Assembly (NCBI GenBank): GCA_009920495.1
Contig: RFZW01000002.1
Location: 1 to 53,715 of the forward strand
Origin: Chitinophagia bacterium
Lineage (GTDB): Bacteria > Bacteroidota > Bacteroidia > Chitinophagales > Chitinophagaceae
Direction: 5' to 3'
Length of the DNA: 53,715 nucleotides
A model generated the notes under the pieces. It made no database searches, was not told where the DNA came from, and saw only the letters and a program-made list of their open reading frames with translations. Shown here piece by piece: positions 9,670-18,688 of the stretch; position 1 is the stretch's first letter; each line of letters starts with the position of its first letter. Position numbers and translations under genes: made by a program.

Positions 9670-11325
9670 ATGAGTTTTAGAAACTATCAGGTGCCATATG
9701 AGATAAATGAACAGTTTAAGAAGAAGGCGGCTTATTTTTCTATGGAATTTGCAATACATCAGCCTTTGAAAATTTACAGTGGTGGTTTGGGTTTTCTGGC
9801 TGGTTCTCATTTAAGAAGCGCATTTGAACTGAACCAAAATTTAATTGGGGTTGGTATTTTATGGAAGTATGGCTATTATGACCAAGCAAGAAACCAAGAT
9901 CAAACTTTGCAGGTCACCTTCATGGAGAAAATGTATAGTTTCTTGGAAGATACCGGTATTAAATACCAAATTTTAATTCACGACCACCCTGTTTGGGTAA
10001 AAGCTTATTATTTAGCGCCCAATACCTTTTGTAGTGCACCCTTATTTTTATTAAGTACCGATTTACCTGAGAACGATTATGTATCTCAAACAATCACACA
10101 CCGTTTATATGACGCCAATGTGGCAACCAAAGTGGCACAATTTATTTTATTAGGGGTGGGTGGTGCAAAATTGATTGACGAATTAAATTTCGAACCTGAA
10201 GTATATCATTTAAATGAAGCACATGGATTTTCATCAGCCTTTTATTTATTGAATAAATACAAGTCATTAGACGAGGTTAAAAAAAGACTGGTATTCACTA
10301 CACATACTCCTGAAGAAGCAGGTAATGAAAAACACGATATCTACTTATGTCATAAGATGGGTTATTTCTGCGGCTTAAGCTTGGATGAAGTAAGAAAATT
10401 AACGGGCATTGATGATGATCAATTTAATCATTCTTTGGCCGCACTAAGGTTTGCCCGAAAAGCCAATGGCGTTTCTGAACTACACGGACATGTGAGCAGG
10501 GCCTTATGGGGTAAATACGAAGGTATTTGTCCGATCACGCATGTTACCAATGCACAAAACTGGCGCTATTGGGCGGACAAACAATTATATCGTTTTGCTG
10601 AAAATAGTGATGATGCAGGATTTGATGATCGTAAAATGTATTTGAAAAAAAGAGCATTTGAAATTGTAGCAGATCAAACAGGCAAGGTATTTGACCCGAA
10701 TGTTTTAACGATTGTTTGGGCAAGAAGATTTGCTGGATACAAACGTGCTGATTTTTTATCTTGGGATATGGATCGATTTGAAAAATTACTATCCAACAAA
10801 AAACATCCAGTTCAAATTATATTCGCAGGCAAGCCCTATCCGGTGGACTACCCCGCAATTTCACAATTCAATAACCTAGTTCATTTAAGCAAAAACTACA
10901 ATAATGTTGCTGTATTAATTGGATACGAATTAGGCTTAAGTAAAAGAATGAAACAAGCATCTGATGTTTGGTTAAACAATCCACGTGTACCAAGAGAAGC
11001 TTCGGGCACCAGTGGTATGACTGCTGCTATGAATGGCGCTGTAAATTTTTCAACGGATGATGGATGGATACCTGAATTTATAAACCATGGCAATAATGGT
11101 TTTGTAGTTCCTAAGGCCGACTACGATAATATGTCCACGCAACAACAAGACGACTATGATTTAGATGAAATGTATAAAATATTAGAAGAAGAAATTGTTC
11201 CTATGTATTATGACAATAAGGAAACATGGCGTCAAATTACACAAAACGGAATGAATGATGTTCGATTCCAATTTGACAGTAATAGAATGGCAGAAGAGTA
11301 TTACGAAAAAATGTATAAAATCTAA
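9670..11325 (+). CDS. glgP: Alpha-glucan family phosphorylase-like protein (GT35-type) lacking the usual PLP lysine
   Basis: Homologue of the short (about 550 aa) bacterial alpha-glucan phosphorylases thought to release glucose-1-phosphate from glycogen or maltodextrins. Seen: 'AAYFSMEFAIHQPLKIYSGG', 'GLGFLAGSHL', 'EVYHLNEAHGFSSAF', 'RRFAGYKRADF', and 'PREASGTSGMTAAMNGAVNF'. In classical phosphorylases the last motif is GTxNMKxxLNG, whose Lys binds PLP. Here the aligned residue is Thr (GMTAAMNG) with no Lys close by. This may be typical of a subfamily that is not a PLP phosphorylase, so phosphorylase activity should not be assumed. It has its own terminator and no glycogen genes nearby. Length looks complete. 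Confidence 0.82.
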   Translation: MSFRNYQVPYEINEQFKKKAAYFSMEFAIHQPLKIYSGGLGFLAGSHLRSAFELNQNLIGVGILWKYGYYDQARNQDQTLQVTFMEKMYSFLEDTGIKYQILIHDHPVWVKAYYLAPNTFCSAPLFLLSTDLPENDYVSQTITHRLYDANVATKVAQFILLGVGGAKLIDELNFEPEVYHLNEAHGFSSAFYLLNKYKSLDEVKKRLVFTTHTPEEAGNEKHDIYLCHKMGYFCGLSLDEVRKLTGIDDDQFNHSLAALRFARKANGVSELHGHVSRALWGKYEGICPITHVTNAQNWRYWADKQLYRFAENSDDAGFDDRKMYLKKRAFEIVADQTGKVFDPNVLTIVWARRFAGYKRADFLSWDMDRFEKLLSNKKHPVQIIFAGKPYPVDYPAISQFNNLVHLSKNYNNVAVLIGYELGLSKRMKQASDVWLNNPRVPREASGTSGMTAAMNGAVNFSTDDGWIPEFINHGNNGFVVPKADYDNMSTQQQDDYDLDEMYKILEEEIVPMYYDNKETWRQITQNGMNDVRFQFDSNRMAEEYYEKMYKI

Positions 11326-11381
11326 ATATACAACTCCCCCATTTTTAATTTTAAGACTTACTTACACTAACCCAGCTAATA

Positions 11382-11413
11382 AAAATGCCCCTCGAATTAT
11401 CGGGGGGCATTTT
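11382..11413. terminator. Terminator between the glgP-like and Gfo/Idh genes
   Basis: AAAATGCCCCTCG pairs with CGGGGGGCATTTT around the loop AATTAT, a 13-bp stem with one T-G wobble (11382-11394 with 11401-11413). Both flanks are A/T-rich and the neighbouring genes converge, so it can work both ways. Confidence 0.88.
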
Positions 11414-11456
11414 AGTAAAGAGCAATTTTTTTTAACCAAAAAAATGATCTGCTTGA

Positions 11457-12815
11457 TTAATATTTAAATGGTTTGCCATTCACCATCACCTCTTGTGTTT
11501 TTTGGTCAAAAGTAACTTTAGCACCAGTCCTACAAGCAGCATTGGCCATGATGGTTGCAATAGAATGTTGGTACCCTGCTTCCACTGGCGCATTAGGTTG
11601 TTTTCTTGAACGAATACATTCCATCCAGTTACGCACATGCGCTGATGTCAATGGATCACTTCCAGTATTTGCCGCAGAAGACACTTTTATTTCCTTATCT
11701 GTTAAACTAAATTCAGGCAATAAATTTGGTTGCATATTCATCGCATCCGCAAACCTTTTGGTCAGCCCACCTTTTGGAGAAACTTTATTATTCACCAAGT
11801 TTAATTCACCGCCATTAGAATAATACATTTCTGAAGCATTGTCATCCCCATTATGCATACGTGACATAAACACCACTTGGAATCCTTTGCTCATATCATC
11901 TAATGGCCCGTAATCAAATACAGCGGTTGTAGTATCCCAATTGCGGCGACCATCTTTCCATGCATAAATGCCGCCATTCGCTGTTACACTTCGAGGATGT
12001 GGTAATTCACTGAACCAGTTAACCGTATCAATTTGATGACTCATCCATTGACCTGGCATACCAGATGAATAAGGCCAGAATAAACGATATTCTAAGTATT
12101 TTCTAGGATCAAAATTTTCATAGGGGCGATTGATTAAAAATCTTTTCCAATCCAAATCTTCCTCTTTACACTTTGCTACTAAATCTGGTCTTCTCCAACG
12201 ACCTGGTTGGTTTACATTCCAAGTTAATTCAACCATCGTGATAGGTCCGAATTTCCCTTGTTGGATAAAGTCAGCTGCAGCTTTATAATTTGAGCCACTA
12301 CGACGTTGAGATCCAATTTGAACGATACGGTCGGATGCTTTAATTACTTTGAATGCATTTCGGTTGTCCTCCATGGTTTCTGCAAATGGCTTTTCACAAT
12401 ACACATCCATTCCTGCTTTAACCGCTTCAGTTGCATGCGTTGCATGTTGAAAATCGGCAGTGCTTATAAATACACCGTCAATATCCTTACCTGCATATAA
12501 CTCATCATTGTTGCGCGCTGCGCGTACGCCATGACCAAATGTTTTTTCTAAAAAGGCAGACCCTTCTTCTCTTCTTACTTTCCATAAATCTGAAACGGCT
12601 ACAATATCAAAATTTAATTCCTTATAATGATTTAAGAAACTTGGCAAATGCGCTTGTCTGAAACGATCAGAAAAACCCACTACCCCTAACCTTACGCGAT
12701 CATTGGCGCCCAAAATATTGGCATAACTTTTAGCACTAAAGCCTAAAGTAGTCGCATAGGTAACAGCCGCAGCCTTCGCAGTTTGTTTGATAAAATTTCT
12801 TCGATTGTTTTCCAT
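11457..12815 (-). CDS. Gfo/Idh/MocA-family oxidoreductase with Tat-like signal
   Basis: NAD(P)-dependent sugar oxidoreductase family; exact substrate unknown. N-terminus NNRRNFIKQTAKAAAVTYATT is a twin-arginine-type signal, so it is probably folded in the cytoplasm with its cofactor and exported to the periplasm. Rossmann start 'VRLGVVGFSDRF', then 'GVFISTADFQHA' and the family's 'DVYCEKPFAETMEDN'. The C-terminal substrate domain includes 'GMPGQWMSHQIDTVNWF'. 452 aa, intact. It is the last gene of the minus-strand hexuronate/malonate run but lies about 130 bp after madM, so it may have its own promoter. Confidence 0.88.
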   Translation of the reverse strand: MENNRRNFIKQTAKAAAVTYATTLGFSAKSYANILGANDRVRLGVVGFSDRFRQAHLPSFLNHYKELNFDIVAVSDLWKVRREEGSAFLEKTFGHGVRAARNNDELYAGKDIDGVFISTADFQHATHATEAVKAGMDVYCEKPFAETMEDNRNAFKVIKASDRIVQIGSQRRSGSNYKAAADFIQQGKFGPITMVELTWNVNQPGRWRRPDLVAKCKEEDLDWKRFLINRPYENFDPRKYLEYRLFWPYSSGMPGQWMSHQIDTVNWFSELPHPRSVTANGGIYAWKDGRRNWDTTTAVFDYGPLDDMSKGFQVVFMSRMHNGDDNASEMYYSNGGELNLVNNKVSPKGGLTKRFADAMNMQPNLLPEFSLTDKEIKVSSAANTGSDPLTSAHVRNWMECIRSRKQPNAPVEAGYQHSIATIMANAACRTGAKVTFDQKTQEVMVNGKPFKY

Positions 12816-12943
12816 AATTATGAATTTATTAGTTTTATTATTATTTATGTTTAATTCTTTGAATTAATTAGCTAGCATCGGACTATTTGCATCTTCAATT
12901 TAATTATAAAATCTAGCATTCTACAAATAAATTTTTTGTGTGA

Positions 12944-13690
12944 TTAAATAAATTGTTGAACAATATAATAAAGAATGGAAGGGCATAATAAACAACCCAT
13001 ACCAGTGCTAAATGTTGCTGTTAATGCCCCATAAGGAACCAACTTCATATCGGTCGCAGCCAGGCCTGCCGAAACCCCACTCGTCGTTGACAACATTCCG
13101 CCATAAATCATTGCTGTATGTGGATTATTTAATTGGATTTTATTAGCTATAATTGGTGTTGCAATGGTAACAAAAACCGATTTTATTACCCCAATGGCAA
13201 TACTTATTGCAATCACTTCCGAGCTGGCTCCAACAGCCGCCCCAGTGACTGGCCCTACAATAAAAGTACAGGCTCCAGCCCCAATAGTCGTTAATGATTT
13301 GGCATCCGTGAATCCCATAAAATAGGCAATAACACCCCCTACAAAAAAAGCAATAACAATCCCTAATACAATGCTAATGACACCAGCTAATCCTGCTTTT
13401 TTAATTTCAGAAAAACTAGCACCCATCGCAGTGGATACAATCGAAAAGTCGCGTAACATAGCGCCCCCTAATAATGCCATTCCAGAAAACGCAGGTATAG
13501 CTGCAATTCCTTTTTCACCTTTTCCAAAATAAGCAATAAATAAACCAAAACTGATGGCAATGGCTGCAGCAGGAATTTTATTATTTGTTACTTTTTTACC
13601 AACTAAAAAAGATAAGTACATAATTACCCCAACTACAAGAAAGGCGAATATCAGTCCATTTTTATCTAAAATATTTATGATGTTTTGCAT
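12944..13690 (-). CDS. madM: Malonate transporter subunit MadM
   Basis: Large membrane subunit of the two-component malonate:Na+ symporter first described in Malonomonas rubra. 248 aa, almost entirely hydrophobic with seven or more helices; characteristic glycine-rich stretches 'GAGACTFIVGPVTGAAVGAS' and 'YGGMLSTTSGVSAGLAATD'. The gene begins 2 bp after the madL stop, as in known madLM pairs. Together with matB about 2 kb upstream on the same strand this indicates import and activation of malonate. Family assignment comes from recognising both subunits side by side. Confidence 0.88.
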   Translation of the reverse strand: MQNIINILDKNGLIFAFLVVGVIMYLSFLVGKKVTNNKIPAAAIAISFGLFIAYFGKGEKGIAAIPAFSGMALLGGAMLRDFSIVSTAMGASFSEIKKAGLAGVISIVLGIVIAFFVGGVIAYFMGFTDAKSLTTIGAGACTFIVGPVTGAAVGASSEVIAISIAIGVIKSVFVTIATPIIANKIQLNNPHTAMIYGGMLSTTSGVSAGLAATDMKLVPYGALTATFSTGMGCLLCPSILYYIVQQFI

Positions 13691-13692
13691 AC

Positions 13693-14055
13693 TTATTTTT
13701 TTATTCGGTTTATTTTAGCAATTAAAGGAATAAGTAAAAAACAAACCGACGTCGCAATAATTGCTACAATTAAAGCAACCCAACCTCCTATCAAAGCAGC
13801 CTTTACATTTTGGGTAGCCGACATCGCAACAATTACAGGAATATACATGCTACTCCAAAACAATATACCTTGCTCTGTTTCAGGTACCAATAATTTTTTT
13901 TTATTTAAATAATCATTCAACAAAATCAATAATATCATTGCGAATCCAACACCGCCTAAATTTCCGCTCATATCAAATAAACGTCCAAACCAATCACCAA
14001 TAAATTGGCCCACTAAATAACATGCTGCTAAAATGGCGACTCCATATATTTTCAT
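13693..14055 (-). CDS. madL: Malonate transporter subunit MadL
   Basis: Small membrane subunit of the MadLM malonate carrier, 120 aa with four hydrophobic segments. The opening 'MKIYGVAILAACYLVGQFIG', the 'NLGGVGFAMILLIL' segment and 'FWSSMYIPVIVAMSATQNV' closely follow the MadL pattern. It lies 12 bp after the broken esterase gene and directly before madM, so the three are almost certainly cotranscribed. Confidence 0.9.
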   Translation of the reverse strand: MKIYGVAILAACYLVGQFIGDWFGRLFDMSGNLGGVGFAMILLILLNDYLNKKKLLVPETEQGILFWSSMYIPVIVAMSATQNVKAALIGGWVALIVAIIATSVCFLLIPLIAKINRIKK

Positions 14056-14067
14056 GCTTGATGTGTT

Positions 14068-15009
14068 TTATTTTTTATTAATTATTTGCTTTACTTCTGA
14101 TTTAATCGCGCTCCCCCATACCTTATACCCTTGCTCATTATAATGCAGCTTATCGTCCTTATATAAACTTGTTATAGGGAACCCATCTGCCCCTAAAAAA
14201 TGCTCCTGAAAACCAATCGTATATAAATTAGCTTGTGTATTGCAATAGGCTTCAATCAATGTATTCGCCTGTTGTACTTTATCCCAAACCTTCCATCGTT
14301 TTTCACTGGGTGAAATTTTAAGCCAAGTAATTGGAATCAGCGGTTGTTGAACACGAATTTCTTGCACTATAAATTTAAATAACTCGAAGACTTGTTCAGG
14401 ATCCTTATCACTATTGCCATCAACGATATCATTCCCTACATAAAAAAAGATGCCTTTGGGATGATGTGACGCTAAAATCCGATCAATATAATAAGCTACA
14501 TCTCTTAAATTACAGCCCCCAAAACCACGATGAATGATATCATTGTATGAAATATCATTACGAATATTTTGCCACATTCGAATATAGGAACTACCAAAAA
14601 ACAAAAGTGCAGTATCAGAATGCTTCTCTGATTTATTTAAAATATCAAATCTTGCAAAAGTGGTATCATATTTCCAAGGTCCAGTAATTGAATTATCTAT
14701 ATTGTCCACCTTTCGTTTTAATTGTGTAAAAAGCCAATGTTCCATAGAATTTAATAATGTATCCTGTCGCAATTTACTATCTCCCCCATTTCCTTGACCA
14801 GGAACATTAGTTAGTGTATGGCCTGCATTATAAAATGGACGCCATGCTGTTGGTATCCCTAATCGCAGACAATGCTGATAAAGGATAGCTGGTCCATATT
14901 TGAAACTATGGTAATCATAGGAACTGTCATAAGGTACAGTTAAATCAGCAAGCCCTGCAGCATTATATAAGGGCGCATCCCCTTTTTTTATCCATGTGTA
15001 ATCAATCAT
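14068..15009 (-). CDS. Secreted two-domain esterase, 3' fragment: end of alpha/beta-hydrolase plus SGNH (GDSL-type) hydrolase
   Basis: Residues 1-100 are the rear half of an alpha/beta-hydrolase (WIKKGDAPLYNAAGLADLTV, a catalytic His region 'YNAGHTL'); residues about 120-313 are an SGNH hydrolase with block I 'FFGSSYIRMW', block II Gly in 'HRGFGGCNLRD', block III 'YVGNDI' and the Asp/His block 'DDKLHYNEQGY'. The start ATG overlaps the preceding stop (ATGA), but it is not a natural start: reading this frame upstream gives GNEGYASKVQGVFNLWGS, which continues the hydrolase. It is therefore the 3' part of the gene ending at 15006, displaced by a frame-shifting deletion near 15055-15072. The SGNH part could still act if translated. 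Confidence 0.82.
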   Translation of the reverse strand: MIDYTWIKKGDAPLYNAAGLADLTVPYDSSYDYHSFKYGPAILYQHCLRLGIPTAWRPFYNAGHTLTNVPGQGNGGDSKLRQDTLLNSMEHWLFTQLKRKVDNIDNSITGPWKYDTTFARFDILNKSEKHSDTALLFFGSSYIRMWQNIRNDISYNDIIHRGFGGCNLRDVAYYIDRILASHHPKGIFFYVGNDIVDGNSDKDPEQVFELFKFIVQEIRVQQPLIPITWLKISPSEKRWKVWDKVQQANTLIEAYCNTQANLYTIGFQEHFLGADGFPITSLYKDDKLHYNEQGYKVWGSAIKSEVKQIINKK

Positions 15010-15578
15010 GGATCCCCATAAATTAAATACCCCTTGTACTTTTGAAGCATATCCTTCATTCCCGAACTTCCTGCTAAAAATATTTGGGTTTCATCTATCC
15101 CATATTGTGATGCATTTTTCCTAAAAAATCGAACAGCCGCGCGTGCATCTTGTTGTGCTCTATACATGGCTTCATGATAATCTTTATTTGTATTGGTTGC
15201 AGCTATCCCCAAACGATAATCAATAGAAGCAACCACAAAACCCTTTTTCCCTAGCCTAATACCCAACTTATTACTTATTGAACTTGATTTATTATTATTT
15301 CTAAAACCACCCCCATGAATAAAAATAACCAAGGGCCTTTTTTTAACAGTATCAACTTGGGGTGGCATAAATAAATTTAATAGCAATTTCTCATTCTCCC
15401 CTTTTAAATTGATGGATTCTCCATAGGGGATATCAATCAAGGAATCAATATTCGTAAACAGCTCATTTTTATAACGCTTTCCCAAGTTGGTTCCTTCTGT
15501 ATTTTGCTTTTGTGCAAATACTTGAAAATGCGCTATAAGAAATAATATAAAACAAAATGACTGCACAAATTTTTTCAT
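15006..15578 (-). CDS. Secreted two-domain esterase, 5' fragment: front half of alpha/beta-hydrolase
   Basis: Signal peptide MKKFVQSFCFILFLIAHFQVFAQ (start at 15578; the track start adds eight residues and crowds the matB stop). Then the carboxylesterase-like front half: oxyanion motif 'FIHGGGFRNN', 'VVASIDYRLG', 'AQQDARAAVRFFRKNA' and the start of the nucleophile elbow 'FLAGSSG'. After this elbow the frame leaves the family and stops 17 codons later. About 25-30 residues expected between 'GSSAG' and 'GNEGYASKV' are missing, and the loss is not a multiple of three. Alone this fragment lacks the catalytic Asp and His. Confidence 0.82.
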   Translation of the reverse strand: MKKFVQSFCFILFLIAHFQVFAQKQNTEGTNLGKRYKNELFTNIDSLIDIPYGESINLKGENEKLLLNLFMPPQVDTVKKRPLVIFIHGGGFRNNNKSSSISNKLGIRLGKKGFVVASIDYRLGIAATNTNKDYHEAMYRAQQDARAAVRFFRKNASQYGIDETQIFLAGSSGMKDMLQKYKGYLIYGDP

Positions 15579-15594
15579 AGTGATTATTGAATTT

Positions 15595-17094
15595 TTAAAC
15601 AAACATTTTTTTTATATCATTCTTAACTACCTTACCCATTGCATTTCGTGGTAAATCTTTCATGACCAAATATCTTCTCGGTTTTTTATAAGAAGCGATA
15701 TAATTTACAATCCAATCTGACAATGATTTCTCATTAAAATCATTTATGAAGGGCTTTTTTAAAACAATAGCTGCTGCAATTAACTCTCCCCACTCATCAT
15801 CATCAATACCAACCACTGCACAATCTTGAATCATTTCATTGGTTCTTAAAATCTCTTCTATTTCTAATGCAGATATTTTATAACCGCCCGACTTTATGAT
15901 GTCTACCGATTGTCGCCCCATGATTCTATAATATCCATTTTCAATCACCGCAATATCTCCAGTTTTAAACCAGCCATCATTTGTAAAAGTGGCTTGTGTC
16001 GCCTCCGGTCGTTGCCAATATTCTTTAAAAACATTATCTCCTTTTACTAATATCTCCCCTGGCATTTGATCTCCCACTTGAACAAAGTGTTCGTCTGCTA
16101 GTTTTATTTGAACGCCGGGCAAGGGAATGCCAACATATCCCGCTTTCCGATCTCCATGATAGGGATTACTAATTGCCATCCCAAGTTCAGTCATCCCATA
16201 TCTTTCTAATAATTGATGGCCGCTAATTTGCGCCCACTTATCCATCACACTTACCGGAAGGGCCGCTGACCCACATACCATTAGCCTAAACTTTTTCATG
16301 CATTCACGGAGTGTATTTTGATTCTCCATCGCTAAGGTTTCAAAATACGCAATCAGCTTATAGTAAATAGTAGGCACTGCCATGAATACATTTAACTTGT
16401 TTTGTCCAATTAAATTAAATATTTGTTCAGGCGAAAAGCCAGCAGTGAAATTACAGCTAGCGCCTGCCCAAAGTGAACAACCAACCACATTTATAATTCC
16501 ATGCACATGATGCAAAGGCAATACACAGATAATTCGATCATGGGGCGACCATTCCCAAGCTTTAATTAATGTATTAATTTGGGCTTCAATATTTTTATGC
16601 GTTGTAACCACCCCTTTGGGTTTATTGGTGGTACCACTCGTATATAAAATCAACGCATTTCTTTGCTTTTCTATTGGAGGTAATAATTCAGGGAATGCTA
16701 ATTGCTGATCATTTATTTCTTCAATAACAATGACGCTTATATTTGAATTTTGTAAATAAGGCCCTAATACTTCTTTGAATTCTTTGGAAATAACTAAAAT
16801 AGTTGATTGCGTATCGTCCAACACATATTCCAAAGATGGAAGTGGATGTGTAATACATAATGGAACTGCAACGCCTCCTGCGATCCAAATCGCCCACAAT
16901 GTTTTTACATAATCAAAACCTGGATGCACCATAAAAGCAACCCTAGCTTGATTCAAATCGGAGGTATTATTTAAGAGTATGCCTGAAAATTTCTCCGCAC
17001 TTGCTATTAGTTGCTCATACTTATAAATGACGCCATCATGAATGATGGCGTCATTATTTAAATGCTTTTTTGCTTGTTCAAAAAATTGAAGCAT
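15595..17094 (-). CDS. matB: Malonyl-CoA synthetase (MatB-type acyl-CoA ligase)
   Basis: ATP-dependent ligase of the ANL family that activates malonate to malonyl-CoA in the cytosol. The P-loop motif 'ILYTSGTTNKPKGVV', the aromatic motif 'LLERYGMTELGMAISNPY', and the MatB-typical hinge 'GRQSVDIIKSGGYKISALEI' are all present, as is the C-terminal catalytic Lys region 'PRNAMGKVVKNDIKK'. 499 aa is the usual length. It follows the ExuT-like gene by 13 bp and precedes the esterase and madLM on the same strand. The context with MadLM strengthens malonate over other short acids. No malonyl-CoA decarboxylase is in the window. Confidence 0.87.
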   Translation of the reverse strand: MLQFFEQAKKHLNNDAIIHDGVIYKYEQLIASAEKFSGILLNNTSDLNQARVAFMVHPGFDYVKTLWAIWIAGGVAVPLCITHPLPSLEYVLDDTQSTILVISKEFKEVLGPYLQNSNISVIVIEEINDQQLAFPELLPPIEKQRNALILYTSGTTNKPKGVVTTHKNIEAQINTLIKAWEWSPHDRIICVLPLHHVHGIINVVGCSLWAGASCNFTAGFSPEQIFNLIGQNKLNVFMAVPTIYYKLIAYFETLAMENQNTLRECMKKFRLMVCGSAALPVSVMDKWAQISGHQLLERYGMTELGMAISNPYHGDRKAGYVGIPLPGVQIKLADEHFVQVGDQMPGEILVKGDNVFKEYWQRPEATQATFTNDGWFKTGDIAVIENGYYRIMGRQSVDIIKSGGYKISALEIEEILRTNEMIQDCAVVGIDDDEWGELIAAAIVLKKPFINDFNEKSLSDWIVNYIASYKKPRRYLVMKDLPRNAMGKVVKNDIKKMFV

Positions 17095-17107
17095 TTAGTA
17101 TAGCTAG

Positions 17108-18688
17108 TTACAAGTTGATAATTTTTTCCTTTGGAACCAATGACTTCATGATGCTCCAAGCAATTAAATACGCCACTGCACAAAAAGCAAACATCATTGA
17201 ATAAGCAGTGGTTAGGGAACCACGTACTGCTTCCTTTTGAATATGAATAAACAATTCATATTGGGTTGGATCCACCGCTTGTAATTTTGCTTGTATATCT
17301 TTGGTTAAATTTGACCAATCTTTTTGTGCCACATTAATCAATACCCCTTTTTTATCGGTTACATTAAGTGATACCACTTTATTTAAATAATCAGCATACC
17401 CTGTATTTGTAGCACTTGACCAAGTCGCATTCACCGCTTTCAATTTGTAGCTATCGAATAACCATCCGCCTACTTTTGAAACCACAACACCCCCTAATCC
17501 GCCAGCCATTCCGCCAATACCCACTACGGTTGCAATGGATCTTTTTGGAAACATATCAGACACAGTAGTGTAAATATTTGCAGACCATGCCTGATGAGCA
17601 GATGCACCAATACCAATAAAAATTACGGGCACCCAATAACTCAAATAACCCAAAGGTTGCACTGCTAAAACCACCAAAGGAATAAATGCAATCATCAACA
17701 TGGCTTTCATACGACCATCATACGGCTTCATTCCTTTATTAATGAAATAAGTGGGGAAATAACCACCACCAATACTACCCACCATCGTCATACTATATAA
17801 CACCGTTAATGGAATGATAATAGCAGTACCCTCCATACTATATTGGTCCTTTAAATAGCCCGGTAACCAAAATAAGAAAAACCACCAAACACCATCCGTC
17901 ATAAACTTACCAATAGCAAAAGCCCAGGTTTGCTTATAACCCATCAAGGTAGCCCATGAAATACGATTAGTCACTTTACCATCCACGACTGTATCCTCCA
18001 CTTCAGTATGATCCGTTATGTATTCTAATTCGGCAGCAGATAACCTTTTTTGCTCAGTGGGTTTTTCATAATAAATAAACCAAAAAATTAACCACAAGAA
18101 CCCAATAGCGCCAATGATAAAGAATGCTTCTTCCCAACCCCAAGTGGTTACAATCCATGGCACAGAAAGCGGCGCTAATATCGCACCCACATTGGTACCT
18201 GAATTAAATATACCTGTAGCAAAAGATCTTTCTTTTTTGGGGAAATATTCCGCTGTTGCTTTAATAGCCGCCGGAAAATTGCCCGCTTCTCCAAAACCCA
18301 ACAAAGCCCTTGATAACATAAAACCTGCTATAGAAATTGGCACAGCAGTAATTCCTACCCAACCTAATACAGTGGCTACCATCATACCCGCTGGCACCGC
18401 ATAAGCATGTAAAATTGCAGCTAATGACCATATAATGATTGCCCAAGCATATCCTGCTTTTGTGCCTAATTTATCAACGATGCGTCCTGCAAATAATAAA
18501 GATATTGCATAACTAAATTGAAATACGGATGCGATATTAGCGTAATCACTATTACTCCAATCAAATTCACGCTCCAAAGTGGGTTTTAATAAACTCAACA
18601 CTTGACGATCAAGATAATTTACGGTAGTTGCAAAAAACAACAACGCACAAATGGTCCAGCGATATTTCCCAATAGCAGTTTGTTTCAT
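17108..18688 (-). CDS. exuT: Hexuronate transporter, MFS (ExuT-like)
   Basis: Major facilitator of the anion:cation symporter family, probably importing glucuronate and/or galacturonate across the inner membrane. Motifs: 'TVNYLDRQVLSLLKPTLERE' at TM1, 'GEAGNFPAAIKATAEYFPKK' (the ACS family signature) and a late insert between the last helices. The insert (about residues 415-485) explains the 526 aa length against about 430 for E. coli ExuT; Bacteroidota members often have it. It abuts the KDPG aldolase gene with no gap and lies within the uronate operon, which supports the substrate. Confidence 0.87.
   Translation of the reverse strand: MKQTAIGKYRWTICALLFFATTVNYLDRQVLSLLKPTLEREFDWSNSDYANIASVFQFSYAISLLFAGRIVDKLGTKAGYAWAIIIWSLAAILHAYAVPAGMMVATVLGWVGITAVPISIAGFMLSRALLGFGEAGNFPAAIKATAEYFPKKERSFATGIFNSGTNVGAILAPLSVPWIVTTWGWEEAFFIIGAIGFLWLIFWFIYYEKPTEQKRLSAAELEYITDHTEVEDTVVDGKVTNRISWATLMGYKQTWAFAIGKFMTDGVWWFFLFWLPGYLKDQYSMEGTAIIIPLTVLYSMTMVGSIGGGYFPTYFINKGMKPYDGRMKAMLMIAFIPLVVLAVQPLGYLSYWVPVIFIGIGASAHQAWSANIYTTVSDMFPKRSIATVVGIGGMAGGLGGVVVSKVGGWLFDSYKLKAVNATWSSATNTGYADYLNKVVSLNVTDKKGVLINVAQKDWSNLTKDIQAKLQAVDPTQYELFIHIQKEAVRGSLTTAYSMMFAFCAVAYLIAWSIMKSLVPKEKIINL

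Noticed and set aside
14068-15602. Two overlapping genes (ATGA) read as a natural translationally coupled esterase pair
   Set aside because: The second frame reads upstream of its ATG into conserved hydrolase sequence, and the first frame ends in non-family residues, so this is one gene with a lesion.
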